Positions 1 to 11,600 of a DNA stretch of 64,000 nt are shown in pieces. Location of the stretch: the NCBI RefSeq assembly GCF_004027225.2, contig NC_044288.2:21958744-22022743 (forward strand). Direction: 5' to 3'. The stretch is from Strigops habroptila (Eukaryota; Chordata; Aves; Psittaciformes; Psittacidae). The position numbers were made by a program, and so were the translations under genes. The notes beneath the pieces were generated by a model that made no database searches, was not told where the DNA came from, and saw nothing but the letters and a program-made list of their open reading frames with translations. The stretch's first letter is position 1. Each line of letters starts with the position of its first letter.

Positions 1-1575
1 ACCCTCCTTTCCTCTCTCCGCAGCAGCTCAGCAGCCCTGCTAAGAGCGGCGATGGTGTCCAGGGCAGGAAGCACGCCTGGAGACATTGCAAGTCAGCACT
101 CAGTCCACTGCTGGGAGAGTTTGAAAGAGTTTCCTGGACGCTCACACATAGAGCCTGCAGAACCCACAGCACAGAGCCCCTCACTGGGAGCCAACCATTG
201 CTCCAGGACACTTCATACTTGCTCAGCAGGCAGCTGCTCTGTCTCCATCCACAGACTGATTCCTCACCCCCCTCCTGCTCTTATTAAAGGAGCATGGAGT
301 CCTGGAGGAGAGCAGTGAGGGTTGTCCTGGGGTAGGGGTAGATCTGACCATCCTTGCACAGCTCTTGAGGAGCTGGATGAGGAGACAAGCAGCAGAGAAG
401 GTGTTGGAAGGTCATGTGCATTCATTTCCAACTCAGTACAGTCTCACAAGAGAGTGAGGGTAGGGGGTGAACGGCAGGAAGGTCCTTTGTTCACCAAGGC
501 ACACCCGGGAAGGTAATTCAGTGAGCACTGTCTAAAGTCACATCTGCCTCCAAGTCTTGTGTAGTCTTTGGAGAGCTCAACAGAAGATGGAAATTATGAG
601 TTTAGGAAGATATAGATGCAGTTAATACCTATTTTACATGTACAGTCTATAATATGTTGCCATAGTCTTGAAAATGTTGTGACTTGGAAGCCATAAAAGC
701 TGGAAGGAACATGCTAATTGAGAACAGAGTCAGGCTATAAATCCAGAGAAGATACCAGGGCTGGCAGGAGAGAAGCCCAAGTCCCAGGGAAAAAGAGAGG
801 GGGAGGAAGTCAGCTAGAGAGGCAGGAAGGAAATTAAAGAGAAAGGAGAATGAGGGAGAAAATGGGCTTCCTCCGTTCCCCAAGGCTGGCTTAGCCTCAG
901 GTAACACTCCGGGTTGATATTAGAAAATCAAAGGAATTGATTCAAATGGAAGTGCCATTAGAAGAGAGAATTTAGAACAAACTGGCAGCATGAATAGGGA
1001 CTAATTGCCAGAACAATGGAGATTCACCCAAAAATCATATTGAAAGAGAAGATGGCATTTCCCATCTACTAACTGTAACACATTACCTATAGCTTAAAGT
1101 GGTCTCTGTAGCAAAGTAAGGGAAGGTATCAAATGTGACACTAGGGGGTTTGTGTGGGGGGTTTTAAAGTATTAAATGGGATGTAGAGTCTTACAGAGCA
1201 GTAGGTCAGACTTCTGTGTCAAGCAAATAGGCAGAAATTGTAACAAAGAATAGAGCTACCACGTAAATGAATAAATAACATATAACAGGAGAAAGTTTCT
1301 TCAGTTTCTGTCGAAGGAAATCATGCATTAGATACCATTAATATTCACTGAAGTGATCAATATGTGCCCAGGGGTGATCTGGTCAATATAATCTGTTCGG
1401 ATTTTCAAAATGCCTTTGCGCAATATCCCTCAACAGAGACTCATCAGGAAATTAACCTGTTATGGGTCAAAAAGGAAATTCTTCTCCTGAGTAATTCTCC
1501 TGGTTGGAAAACAGGGAAGAAAAGGTACAAAAAGTCAGTGATTTTCACAGGGGGGACGGAGTTGGCCCACGAAGC
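1..1575. other. gene-free stretch, left edge
   Basis: No recognisable coding or RNA gene. A pyrimidine-rich run ending in CAG at 21-23 resembles a splice acceptor, and one frame starting at base 24 stays open to a TAA at 285-287. Its translation resembles no protein I know and no clear donor bounds it. The segment 750-880 is purine-rich (GGAG/AAAG). The rest is ordinary AT-leaning sequence. Confidence 0.5.
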
Positions 1576-1992
1576 AGAATCATAGAATGGTTTGGGTTGG
1601 AAAGGAACTGAAGATCATCCAGTTCCAACTTCCTGCCATGGGCAGGGATGCCTCACAGTAGACCATGTCATCCAAGACTCTGTCCAACCTGGCCTTGAAC
1701 ACTGCCAGGGATGGAGCATGTATCACTTCTTTGGGAGGCTTGTTCCAGCACCTCGTCACCCTCACAAGGAAGAACTTCTTCCTTATATCTAACCTGAACT
1801 TCCCCTGTTTCAGTTTAAACCCATCACCCCTTGTCCTATCACTACAGTTCCTGATGAAGAGTCCCTCCCCAGCATCCTTGTAGCCCCCTTCAGACACTGG
1901 AAGCTGCTCTGAGGTCTCCACGCAGCTTCTCTTCTCCATGCTGAACAGCCCCAACTTTCTCAGCCTGTCTCCATATGGGAGGTGCTGTGATG
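1576..1992 (-). mobile_element. CR1 LINE, 5'-truncated, about 420 bp
   Basis: The plus strand begins with the reverse complement of the CR1 terminal octamers (AATCATAGAATGG), then the conserved CR1 3' region, so the element's sense strand is minus. On the minus strand the C-terminal end of the CR1 ORF2 (endonuclease/reverse transcriptase) protein is still readable over roughly 120 codons. It includes GLFIRNCSDRTRGDGFKLK, KFRLDIRKKFF and HAPSLAVFKARLD, all standard CR1 tail residues. The reverse transcriptase core is missing because the copy is 5'-truncated, as is usual for CR1. It cannot move by itself. The left boundary (LINE 3' end) is sharp; the right boundary near 1990 is approximate. Confidence 0.95.
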
Positions 1993-2775
1993 CTCAGTAC
2001 AAGCATAGCTGGGCTGGGAAGGCCGGGAGCAGTGAGGCTGCAGAACTCACTGGTGGCATGAAATTAATATGGGCAGACAAACAAAATGTGACTGTGAGGA
2101 GCTGCCAAGTGTTGTCATGGGGCTGAGTGCCTGGACCGGAAAATGATCTGGTGATATTCAACTTCAGTGGAAAGTAATGTGCATGGGAGACAAAACTGCC
2201 CCGCCTGTACAGAGCGCAGGGAAAGCTCCTTGGAGTTACACCAAAAAAGATGACCTTGGTCCATGGTGGTGGCAGGAAAATAAAGGCAGCGATGAGAGCC
2301 ATCATGAAAGAAATGCAAAGCAAAATACACAACTTTAGTTTGCCACTTTCTAAATTAAAAGTGGAGACAGCTTTGAAGGGTTGAAGGGTGGAGAATTCAC
2401 ACATGGCATGGGAAAGGCAAGCAGCAATTATTACCCACTAGTCAGAGATTTAAAGCAAGGCTTTGAGATGGTATGGCTCTTTCAGTGCCTAAACTGAGAC
2501 AAACCCTCCACAGGTCCCACCTCTGTGGGCTGGAGGAGGAGAGCGGGAAAGGGAAGGCATCTACTGCTCCAGTCTGCTGAAGCAGCATTGATGTTCTCCT
2601 TCTTTTTCCTAGTAATCCCTTGCTTCTGAGGGGCTGTTTCTAGTGTGAGAGCACCCTCCATGTTCATCCCTGAGTTTCCTCCCTGACAGCCATGTGCTGG
2701 CTGTGCACTGGAGAATTGGTCTTCCTCCTTTGTCTGCACCTTCAGTGAGCCTTTATAGCTGCTTATGTTTTGTGT
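1993..2775. other. gene-free stretch between two CR1 copies
   Basis: No coding or RNA gene recognised. The open frames here are short and unlike any known protein. Confidence 0.5.
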
Positions 2776-2877
2776 ACCTGGTCTAGTATGAGGTGTCCCT
2801 GCCCATGGCAGGGGGTTGGAACTAGATGATCTCAATGTTCTTTCCAATCCAAATCATTCTGTGATTCTATGATTCTA
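2776..2877 (+). mobile_element. CR1 LINE 3'-end fragment
   Basis: This is about 100 bp of the CR1 3' end. It contains GTGTCCCTGCCCATGGCAGG, then GGTTGGAACTAGATGATCT and the terminal repeat TGATTCTATGATTCTA. It is severely 5'-truncated and holds only the 3' untranslated tail. The octamer tail gives plus-strand orientation. Confidence 0.93.
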
Positions 2878-5800
2878 CCCTCAGTTAACTCATCTGAGCA
2901 AGCTGTAGTTCAGCACACTGAGTCAGCCCCATTACCAGCCTGTGAAGGTGCTGGCTGTCTCAGCCCTGGCGTGAGCCCCCTTGGGCCCCCTTGGATGCTG
3001 CTTTAGAAGCCCTGTGCAGTTGTTTCACAGTGCTATGACTTGGCTGTCATATCCTTTGCTTGCATCGTGTGCAGTGTCTGCGTCGCACTGTTTTGTGGGC
3101 TGACTGGTTTAAAGCAGTGAGTGAATATTGCACGCAGCAGCACAACCACCCAGCAGCAGCCCAGAGCTGGAGTGTGCTCAGTGGCAGGGTGAAACCATGG
3201 CATGAACCCTGGGGCAGAGCCTGCACCCTTCTTCTGCTCACTCAGACTGGATCATGGCAGATCAGCTGGGAATTGCGTTCCCCTCTGCCCTGTGTTAGCA
3301 CTGGGAGGTGCAGCAATAGCTATTGGCAGCATCACTCGCCTGCCTGCCTCTCATTTCCGCGCTCTGCTGTCAGCAGGGATTGCCTGCAGACCCTCTCCCA
3401 GGCTCTGAGCGACCCTCTGCTGCTTTCTGCCTCCCTCATCCCCCGTGCTGACCAAGCAGTCCCAGCTCTCCTGCTGACCCACTTGGCACAGTGGCATTCC
3501 AAACACACGCAGCCCTGCTTTGCTTAACATTTCTGTTAGCGAAAACCCCAAAAAACCTCAGAGCCTGAGGAATGCCTGGTTTCTACAGCTGCAGGGCACT
3601 GCTGTTGCAATAGTGTTTTGTTCATGCTAAATTAATGCTCAGTGCTGTTGGTTTGGGAAAAGTGATGCTCTTGGTCCTCACCCCACTTCCCCTGCCAAGC
3701 CGGGAGTGCTGTGGGACAGTGGGGTGATGAGATGCCAGCCGGAGGGGACCCACTCTGCAGAGTGCTGCACAGGCAGAGGCCAGGCTGGCTAACAGGAAAT
3801 GCCAGGGCTGGGAACAGGGACTGCACCAGGCATTAACCCTTGTAAGGCAGAGGTGCTCCAAGAATCTGGAGGCCTCACTCACAGCTGAGGTCCCTCGGGC
3901 ACCAGGGAAGGGGCTGAACGCTTGCCAGAGGTCCGCAAGGAGGCTGTTTCTCACGTGGTTTCCTCCCCATTCCCAGCCACCAAATTGCATTTACAAGAAG
4001 CAAAACATATATTAAATAACTCTCGGATGTCAGAGCAAGCAACTGCTGTGGGGGATGTTCATGGAGAAAGAAGAAACAGCTGGTCCATCCAGGAGCAAAG
4101 AGAGGGGAGGCAATGGTGGGGGGGATGCGATGGGATGGGATGGGGGTGGGTTGGGAAGGGAATGGGGGTGACACTGGGGTGGAGGAGGTTGAAAGTAGAG
4201 GCAGATATCCTGAAATGAACATGTCCTCTGCCACGACTATGGTTGATGATGAATAGCCTGTAGCATAGGACGCTTCATTGTGAGAGTCTGTCCTGCAGCC
4301 TCCGGTTTAGAGTGCTTTTGTACACATGCTGCAGGAAGAAATGGATGTAAACACCCAGCATCTCAGACTGTAAACCCTGGCAAGGCATGATGGGGCTGGA
4401 AGGTCAGTGGTACCACCACGATCCCCCAGCAAAGGCTCCAGGGCAGGGGCAGGGGGGGCTGGCTGAGAGGATCTGCATGTGCCCCCCATCCGTCCTCTGC
4501 TCCAGCTCCAAACAGGAAACAACAGTCATGCCAGAACCATCCCAGGGAAAAGTGAATCTGACAGGGCTAAATGTATGGACAAATCCCAGCAAATATCTGC
4601 TAGCTTTCTATAGCGGATAATGACATGTACTCCTAGTCCTCAAGCAATGATCCCAGGAAAGCCAAGCCTCTGAGAGCTGGGATGAGCTTGTCCTCGGGTT
4701 CCTGCTGTAAATTCCCATGGTGCCATTTATCCAAGCACGCTTCAGGAAACAATTGGCTATTCCCACAGGCAGCAGCGCTGCTCCACCACAGCCTGCATCT
4801 GTGTCCCGAGGCAGGGGCAGGCCAGGGCAGGAACCTGCTCACACGGATGTGCAGGAGAGCGACCTCCTGATTCATTGCTTCCCACTGCGTGCTTGTGCAG
4901 ACATGGAGCAGGTGAATCCTCCTGCTTCCCTGTTCTTTCCTCATCACGTTCAGGCAGGCAGCGTTCCCATCTCATCCCTCCCAGCAATGGCTCGGGAGCT
5001 TTTGTTTTTCCCTGGATGACTTTTGTGTTTCATTCCTGTTTGATACTCTTTCTTGGGAGCTATACAGGCAAGCGCAGAAGCTGAGTTTCCACCTCTGCAA
5101 TACTCAGGGGGTTGAGGGGCAGGCAGGGCAGAGCCTGCACGAGGAAACCTGTGTGGACCACTGCATCTTCTGAGGAGAGTTTGCCATTGTTTAAGGGAAA
5201 AATCGAGAAGTAATAATCTCAGCAAAGCAGAGGGAGAGGCCCCTGTGGGCAGCTCAGCAGCAGAGAGCGAGCCCTGCAGATCTGCATGAATGAGAGCATG
5301 CGAGGGAGGAGCAGGAGAAACAAAGAGGGAGGATGAGATAGAGAGGAGCACATGAAAGGGATGGGTCCACGGCCGGCAGGTGAGGTGTGCAGTGCCATCC
5401 ATGGCTTTGGTCGTGGTGTGCTCTGCCAGGCTGCAGGCAGGGTCTCTGGGGGAGACCAGTGCCCTGACTGCAGGAGTGGGACATGTCCTGCAGTGCTGGA
5501 GCACCTCATGGTGCCTTGTGCTTCCTCCTTCATGGGCTGAGTGGGACAGATGAGGTGGCTGTTGTGGTCCCCATCCAGGGCAGCAGCAGCCCTTGCTGCC
5601 TGTGTCTGCTTCCCATAGGATCAGCTCCCTGTCCTTTGCTTGCAGAATGGCTTTGGGTGTCTCAAGGGTGAGCTGCTCACCTGTGTTTCGAGGGCTTGGC
5701 TCCTGCAGGCATCCGGAGCACAGGGAAATGAGCAGCAATGTGGTTCACAGTCCCACTCTGAGACACAGTCCCCTTCTCCAAGAGAAGGGGCGGCTCAGAG

Positions 5801-8429
5801 GGTGTCCGAAGACACAGGGCGACGGGTAGGAAGTAGGGAAGGGTGTCTTCCTGCATGGATCCTTCCTCTGGCCCTCAGCTATTGTGCTGCTTCCTTCCTC
5901 CTCCCCAAGCAGCAAAGGAGCTGGGCTCTATCAGGGCAGTGAATCAGACCAGGTAATCCAGGCCACAGCTGCTTCCTGCTCTGCCTGGGACATCACTCTG
6001 TGAGCAGGAGGGAAGGAGATGAATAAGATGCTCTGCTGCTGAGAAACCCCGGCGAGGAACAGCCTGTGATTGCACTCCCCCACACCAGCCAGAGCACAAA
6101 TCCTCCTTTCTGGGGCTTCCTGCTGCCTCTTTTCCACCCTGCTCACATCAGTTATCCCAAACAGGGAGCAGTCGGCTAAAACCCTGCTAATAGACTTCAG
6201 AGGGAGTGCAGAGCTGGGTCTAATTACCCGCCTGACAGCTCCTCTATTGGACACACACACAAGGTGTGTGATGCTCTCACCTTGCCTGCCTGAGATTGCC
6301 TCCTCCAGGGCTGCACTGCTGTGGTTCACAGAGCCAGAGAGAGGGTGGTGGGTGGGATGGAGACCCCACGGATGGCAGGGACCAACAGATTCAGGAGCAA
6401 AGAGAAGCTATACTGAGACTAGGGAGAGGGATGCTGTGGGAAGTGGCCCCAGGCAAAGAGACGGGAATTGGGGACATGACCCAAAAATGAGATCTGTGGG
6501 GCTTGGGTAGTCCCATGCAGCCCAACAGAACCATCAAGAGGGAAGCTGAGCCAAGAGCAAGATTTTCCTGCAACACTGACACTGTTTGAGCAGGGCCCCT
6601 GCGTGATCGTCGCACACTGGGGGCTTAGGGCAGGCTGCAGCATCCTGCCCATATCCCTTCTCAACCAGGCTCCTTCCCCAGCCACAGAACCCACCCTCAG
6701 TCTGAAAGATGCACATCAGCACTAAAAGCCTTTGCAGAAATTCTTGGGAGAAAAATTTGCCGAGTCAGATTGAGCACAAAACACAACCAGCACCTTGGGA
6801 GTTGATGTGCACCACATGGCTTGGAGGAAATCATACTGGTGTTGGTTTATACCCTCCAGGAAGCACTTGGGTTAAGTGAGCTCTTAGTCTGAGCTGCTTT
6901 AACCATTCCTGCTTCCTCCTGTGAAACTTTCCAGATCATCATGCATGAGAAATCCCATGTATATCCACCAAGAGCTCAGATTTGGCAAACTGTTGGGTTT
7001 TTTAGTGTGAAGTGGTTGCACTGGAAGCTCCGTGTGGATGCATGTGGATGTGTGTTCGGCTTCATGTAGCTCTCTCTATGTGGGTTTTTGCTCTGGTGCC
7101 TGCATGCCATGCAGCGGTCCTTGCACAGAGCAGGAGTACACTGCACAGGCCAGGACTGCAGAGGTTCTGCCCACATTAAAACCTTGCTCTTCACATTTCT
7201 CTGCCCATACAAGACAGGACATCACATTGCACTGATGCATACTTTCTGCAGCAGGCTTCTTGGGGAGGATTACACTGAACCCCGGTCTTCTTTCTGACCT
7301 AGTGCTGCAGTGGCTGTGTTACAAGCCAGAAGCACCGTGAGGAGCAGACTATGCAATACAGGCTGAGATCTCTCTCTGCCATAGAGCCTGAAAGCTTTCC
7401 CAGAGCCACACTGAATGCCTGTTTTCTCCAGAACCCCTGTAAGATGCCGTGCTCCCTGTGTCCGTGGTTCACGTAGCGATGGCATCACCTTGCTGGCACG
7501 CAGCATCCCTTCATCCTGGGGGCCCAGGATGTTCCTGTCATCGGTGCAGCGTGCCGGGGTCCTGCTCCCCCTGCCAGCCCCAGGGCCTGGTTGCACACTG
7601 GTTATTTTCATCCCACGCCTGATGGATGGGTGCACGGCTCCAGTGTTGTCAGATGATTTTCTAACAGTTCCTTCATGTAGCAATTTTTATTACCTCTTTT
7701 TTGTCGTCTCCGAAGCAGGAGAACACCTCCCTCTCTCTGCAATTGAACATCTGTAGGCCACAGATGTCGGTGCTGGTTTGTTCTCTGGGAGGGATCCAAT
7801 TGGACTTCAATGGATTATGTTGCCTGCAGGACTGTTCTGGTGCTGTCACTCATGCAGGGGCTTCTCCAGCTGCCCAGGACCTCACTGCTGCTCCGGGATG
7901 TGCCCAGGTAGACAGGCTGGGATGATATCCTGGGTTGTGCAGGGCTGCATGTCAGCATCTCCACTGCCTCTGAGCTAGGGTATACGGTTTCCTGTGTTGG
8001 CCTAGGCGAAGGCTTCCCTTTCACTCCCACATTGTGTCAGGAGACCCAGGAGCAATCACCGGTGTATTTAAGTGTCATTGTTTTTCCAAGGATGCTGCTT
8101 TGTTCAGGGGTCAGGTTTCCGAGTCAGATTCCTTTCAGGAAGGTTGGGCTTTGCATCCTTTTGTCTGGTTACATTCTTCCTAAAAGGGCTGGAGGAGCTG
8201 GTGCGATGTATTATCTTTTTTTTCTCTTCTCCATTCCTTGTTTTCTGTTTTTCTACAGGACTATTGATCTACAGCCCTGCAGGGTGTTGGGGTAGCATAT
8301 GGGAGTCCCCGTGCTGTGTGTTGGAAAGAGCACTTGCTTTTCCCCAGCTGTGGCTGTAGCGAAGCAATTGTTTTCCATTCTCCCCCTTGTTTTGGGTTCC
8401 TTCCCACCCTATTGCCATGGGCTAAAGAA
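2878..8429. other. repeat-poor gene-free stretch
   Basis: About 5.5 kb without a recognisable gene or interspersed repeat. Parts are GC-richer (3.0-3.5, 4.7-5.0 and 5.2-5.9 kb), which keeps several reading frames open for 60-260 codons. None shows a domain, a signal peptide followed by a plausible protein, or consistent splice sites. A strong pyrimidine tract plus ACAG occurs at 8219-8258 without a convincing downstream donor. Confidence 0.5.
4114..4188 (+). repeat. G-rich low-complexity tract with quadruplex motif
   Basis: Imperfect GATGG/GGGTGGG repeats. Bases 4132-4150 contain four G-runs of at least three separated by 1-2 bases (GGGATGGGATGGGGGTGGG), which fits the usual G-quadruplex pattern. 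No gene is linked to it. Confidence 0.75.
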
Positions 8430-8680
8430 TTGCTTTGCCACCCTTGTGAAACTTCTGTGGCCGTGTTAATATTGTTTGAAGTATTGCCATAATGTTTGTT
8501 TAAAAACATATTAATTAGGTTGTCGGTAATTGGGGTTTTCAGGGCTCTCTCATATTGTTCTGCTGCTATAATTTGTTCTATTGATCTTCCTCGAGATATA
8601 ACTCGCAGCCAATCTGCAGCGAGGCTGCGGCGTGCTGCTCACTGTTGCTATTAGCTGTGATTTGTTCCATGCACTGGGCT
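8430..8680. promoter_or_regulatory. candidate conserved non-coding / enhancer block
   Basis: An AT-rich island within more GC-rich sequence. It holds a FOX-like TGTTTGTTTAA, a homeodomain TTAATTA at 8511-8517, a second TAATTG, SOX-like ATTGTT cores, and CCAAT near 8609. An inverted repeat CGCAGCC (8604-8610) / GGCTGCG (8623-8629) could form a 7-bp stem. The texture resembles vertebrate developmental enhancers, but conservation cannot be tested here and motif clusters arise by chance in AT-rich DNA. Confidence 0.3.
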
Positions 8681-11600
8681 GGTGGCCGGTGGTGAGCATG
8701 GCCGTGTCCTGACCCTCAGCCCATTCCCATCATCACGAACCAAACCCATCCCGGCAGATGACCACTTTTTCCACCTCTCCTGTCCATGCTTGCTTCATGC
8801 AGAGCCCAGGGATGTGGCCGGTGGTGTCTTGTGCCCCCATCGGCTCTGCTACCGCAGACCCAGAGACACTGTGGCTGTGTCTCCTGCTGCGGCGCGGTTC
8901 AGCGATGGGTTTCCATGGTAACCCCAAGGCTCGTTCCCCGACTCCAGGTTTTTCAAAAGAGAAAATCTTCGTTTCCATCAAAAGCTCCTTTCTGCTGGGA
9001 GCCCCGGCACCACCTCCCCCAGCAGCACCGAGCCTGCCAGCTAATGAGCCCAGCCTGGGGAGCTGGGTGCCCACAGCCTGCCCTCCAGGAAGCTATTTCT
9101 AATGGCAACCTGCCCTGGTCCTGCAGTGGATGTCCTTACCCACCACCCATCCTGAGCCAGTGCCATCCTGCAGAACTGAGCTCACACACTGAGCCCCTCA
9201 CTCCCTCCATGGTCAAAGAACTGCTTTTCCCAGCACTTTTCCTTAGTCTACCTGTTGGATACCCCCCTTGCCCGTGTGTCCCTCTTCAGCAGGACCAGGG
9301 TGGATGATGATGCAGCCTCCTTGCAGCAGCATCTGGCTCCTCGCATCCCCTCGGGGCATCTTTGCTGCTGTCCCAGCACACCTGGCAGTCGTGTGAGATC
9401 CAGTAGAGAAGTGGCCATTTTTCTGCCAGCAGACACAATGCATTCCCAAACAATAGTCGTTGCACAACTCATCCCTTCATTTAACAGAATTTTACTGGCA
9501 GGATAAATCTCGGGGCCTCTATAAATCTTGCTGCTGAGATAAGGAATGTGCATCCAGAGGCTTGTATCCTTACATGGAGTAAATCCTGACCAGCTCCGGG
9601 ACACATGAGGAGCATCCTGTGTTTCACACCTGCTTTGGAGCCCAGCAGGAGATTTATGAGGTTCAGAAATGAAATCACTGCACTTTGCAAAGGCTCCACG
9701 TTCCCTGCCCTGCCCTGGCGCACTCCCAGTTGTCACAAGGATGGAAGATGAGATTTCCCAGACCAGCTGGCAGGATCCACTGGGCTTTGCAGGGTTGAGA
9801 TGGGGGAAAACTCCCCAGTTTTCACAACTTCTGGGCCAGTGCTGCCACGTTTGCATTTTACAGCAAGAGCTCAAGCAAAATCCCAGTGGATGAGTCTTAC
9901 AGTCCCACATTTCCACATGTCCTTAGGGATTCTCTTTGTGGTGCCCAGTTTCACAACCCTGGACCCCAGGGTTTCTGGCTGATGGTGGGGACCACCAGGA
10001 CTTTTGGCATGAGCTGTTGTGTGAAGCCATTAGCTCATCTTTCTGGCTTGTCTCAGTAGTGAAACATCTAGGAGTGTCCTCTCCTAAATGGGCACCAGTA
10101 CATCACCGAGTGAATTGCACAGAGGGGGGGATCTCTGGAAAAGAAAACATTCCTTCCCACAGATAAGTAATAGTAGTAACCAAGAAAAGAATAAAAGAGC
10201 AAGGGAGTGGCAGTCCATGGAAAGAAAAGAGGTGTAGAAGTGTTTTAAGCTGCTCACCTCTGCCATGGCACCCCTGAAGCTGTGGGAGCAGCGATATGAG
10301 CAGGCCGGGAGAGGTTTTATGGGACAACCCTGGGAGCTGCTACCCCCTGCCTAAGAAAACCCATTGCAGGCGTGCCCCTTCTAATGGTTTGCAATTCCAG
10401 CAATGCTGTGGTTTGTTCTGTGGCTGAGAAGACATTCTCTTTTCCTCATTTTCCCAGCCCAGTATCTCCCCTTTGGATAGAGCAAACAACTGGAAGTATG
10501 AGTCCTTCCACAAAGCATCGTACTGGTGAAGACCTGAGCTGACCCATGTGCTGGGTATGCTTGTAGGTAAACCATGGGAAGGGGTAGAGGTGTCTGGCAT
10601 ATCAGTTGGGAAAGAAGCTTGAGTCAGGTCCTCCCTGCTTAGGGATATGGGATTCCGAGTGTTTTTTGAAATAGGATTACAACCAAGAAGTATGGCTTTC
10701 TAATCCATTCTCTGTCTAACAAAGATAAGACTCGGTGAGCTGCTCAGGTCAGGACAAAGCACTGATCTCTATAGCACCCCCATGCTGAGGTCTGGCAGAC
10801 CTGGACTGCCTGGTAGCAATTGGAAGTGCCTGGATTGTCTGCAGCAGTGGGAAGGCAAAAGCCCTGTGAATGGGACAGAGTTGCAGCAGAGAAAGGAGAA
10901 GACCCTATGGCGCCCAAAATCTCTCATGCAGCCACTTGGGAGCTGCACAGTGGGCATGACAGGGGCTGAGCTTCTCCTACCTTGGAGCAAACTGGGTGCT
11001 GATGTGGGTTAACCCAGGGCACTGCAGTGCTCCTGGGGAGCCTGTTCCTCCCATAGCATAGGATGGGGTGATGCCCTGCAGCTCCTTATGCTGATGGGGG
11101 TTGCTGGGAGTGCTTGAAAGCCAGCCGCAGGAGGAGCATTGCTGTGTAGAGCTGCGGCAGGCGTGTGGGCTGTGTGAGCCTCTCTCTGCCTGGGCTGTGC
11201 TGGGGATGGGGCAGGATGGTGCTTCTCCTCCCCCAAAGGAGCTTCAGTTCCTCCTGAAGGGGCAACGATAATTCTCTCTGCTTTTTACTGCAGAAACCTG
11301 ACCCTGACAGACACTGAATCCAGACAAGAGTCTCCAGGGTCTTATTTCAGTCCTCCTCCACCTTCTGCCGCCTCCACTATCTGATGCCATGCAAATGTTC
11401 CTAGGCTCCGTGAATCCTTTCTCAGTCCCATCTCTGGTTCCATGGTGCAACAGAAAAGAAGAGGCTGGCTTTCCTGACTTCCCTGCTGTGCATTCATTTT
11501 GACCTGTGAAGGGGAAGTGCAAAGTGTGTAGAGAACACAGATAGATTAAAAATCCCTACAGGTTCAAGGGCAAATGGGATGGAAGAGAAGTCCACAGAGG

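Noticed and set aside
1..287. Acceptor-like start and 87-codon open frame at the window edge
   Set aside because: The translation is unlike any known protein and there is no evident donor. Being at the edge, it cannot be evaluated.
1580..1954. 124-codon minus-strand frame with protein-like conservation
   Set aside because: As a host gene: it is the C-terminal tail of CR1 ORF2, so it is annotated as part of the transposon.
4950..5738. 262-codon minus-strand open frame
   Set aside because: Begins at TTG, its first ATG is far inside, and its composition follows the local GC-rich, stop-poor sequence. No domain recognised.
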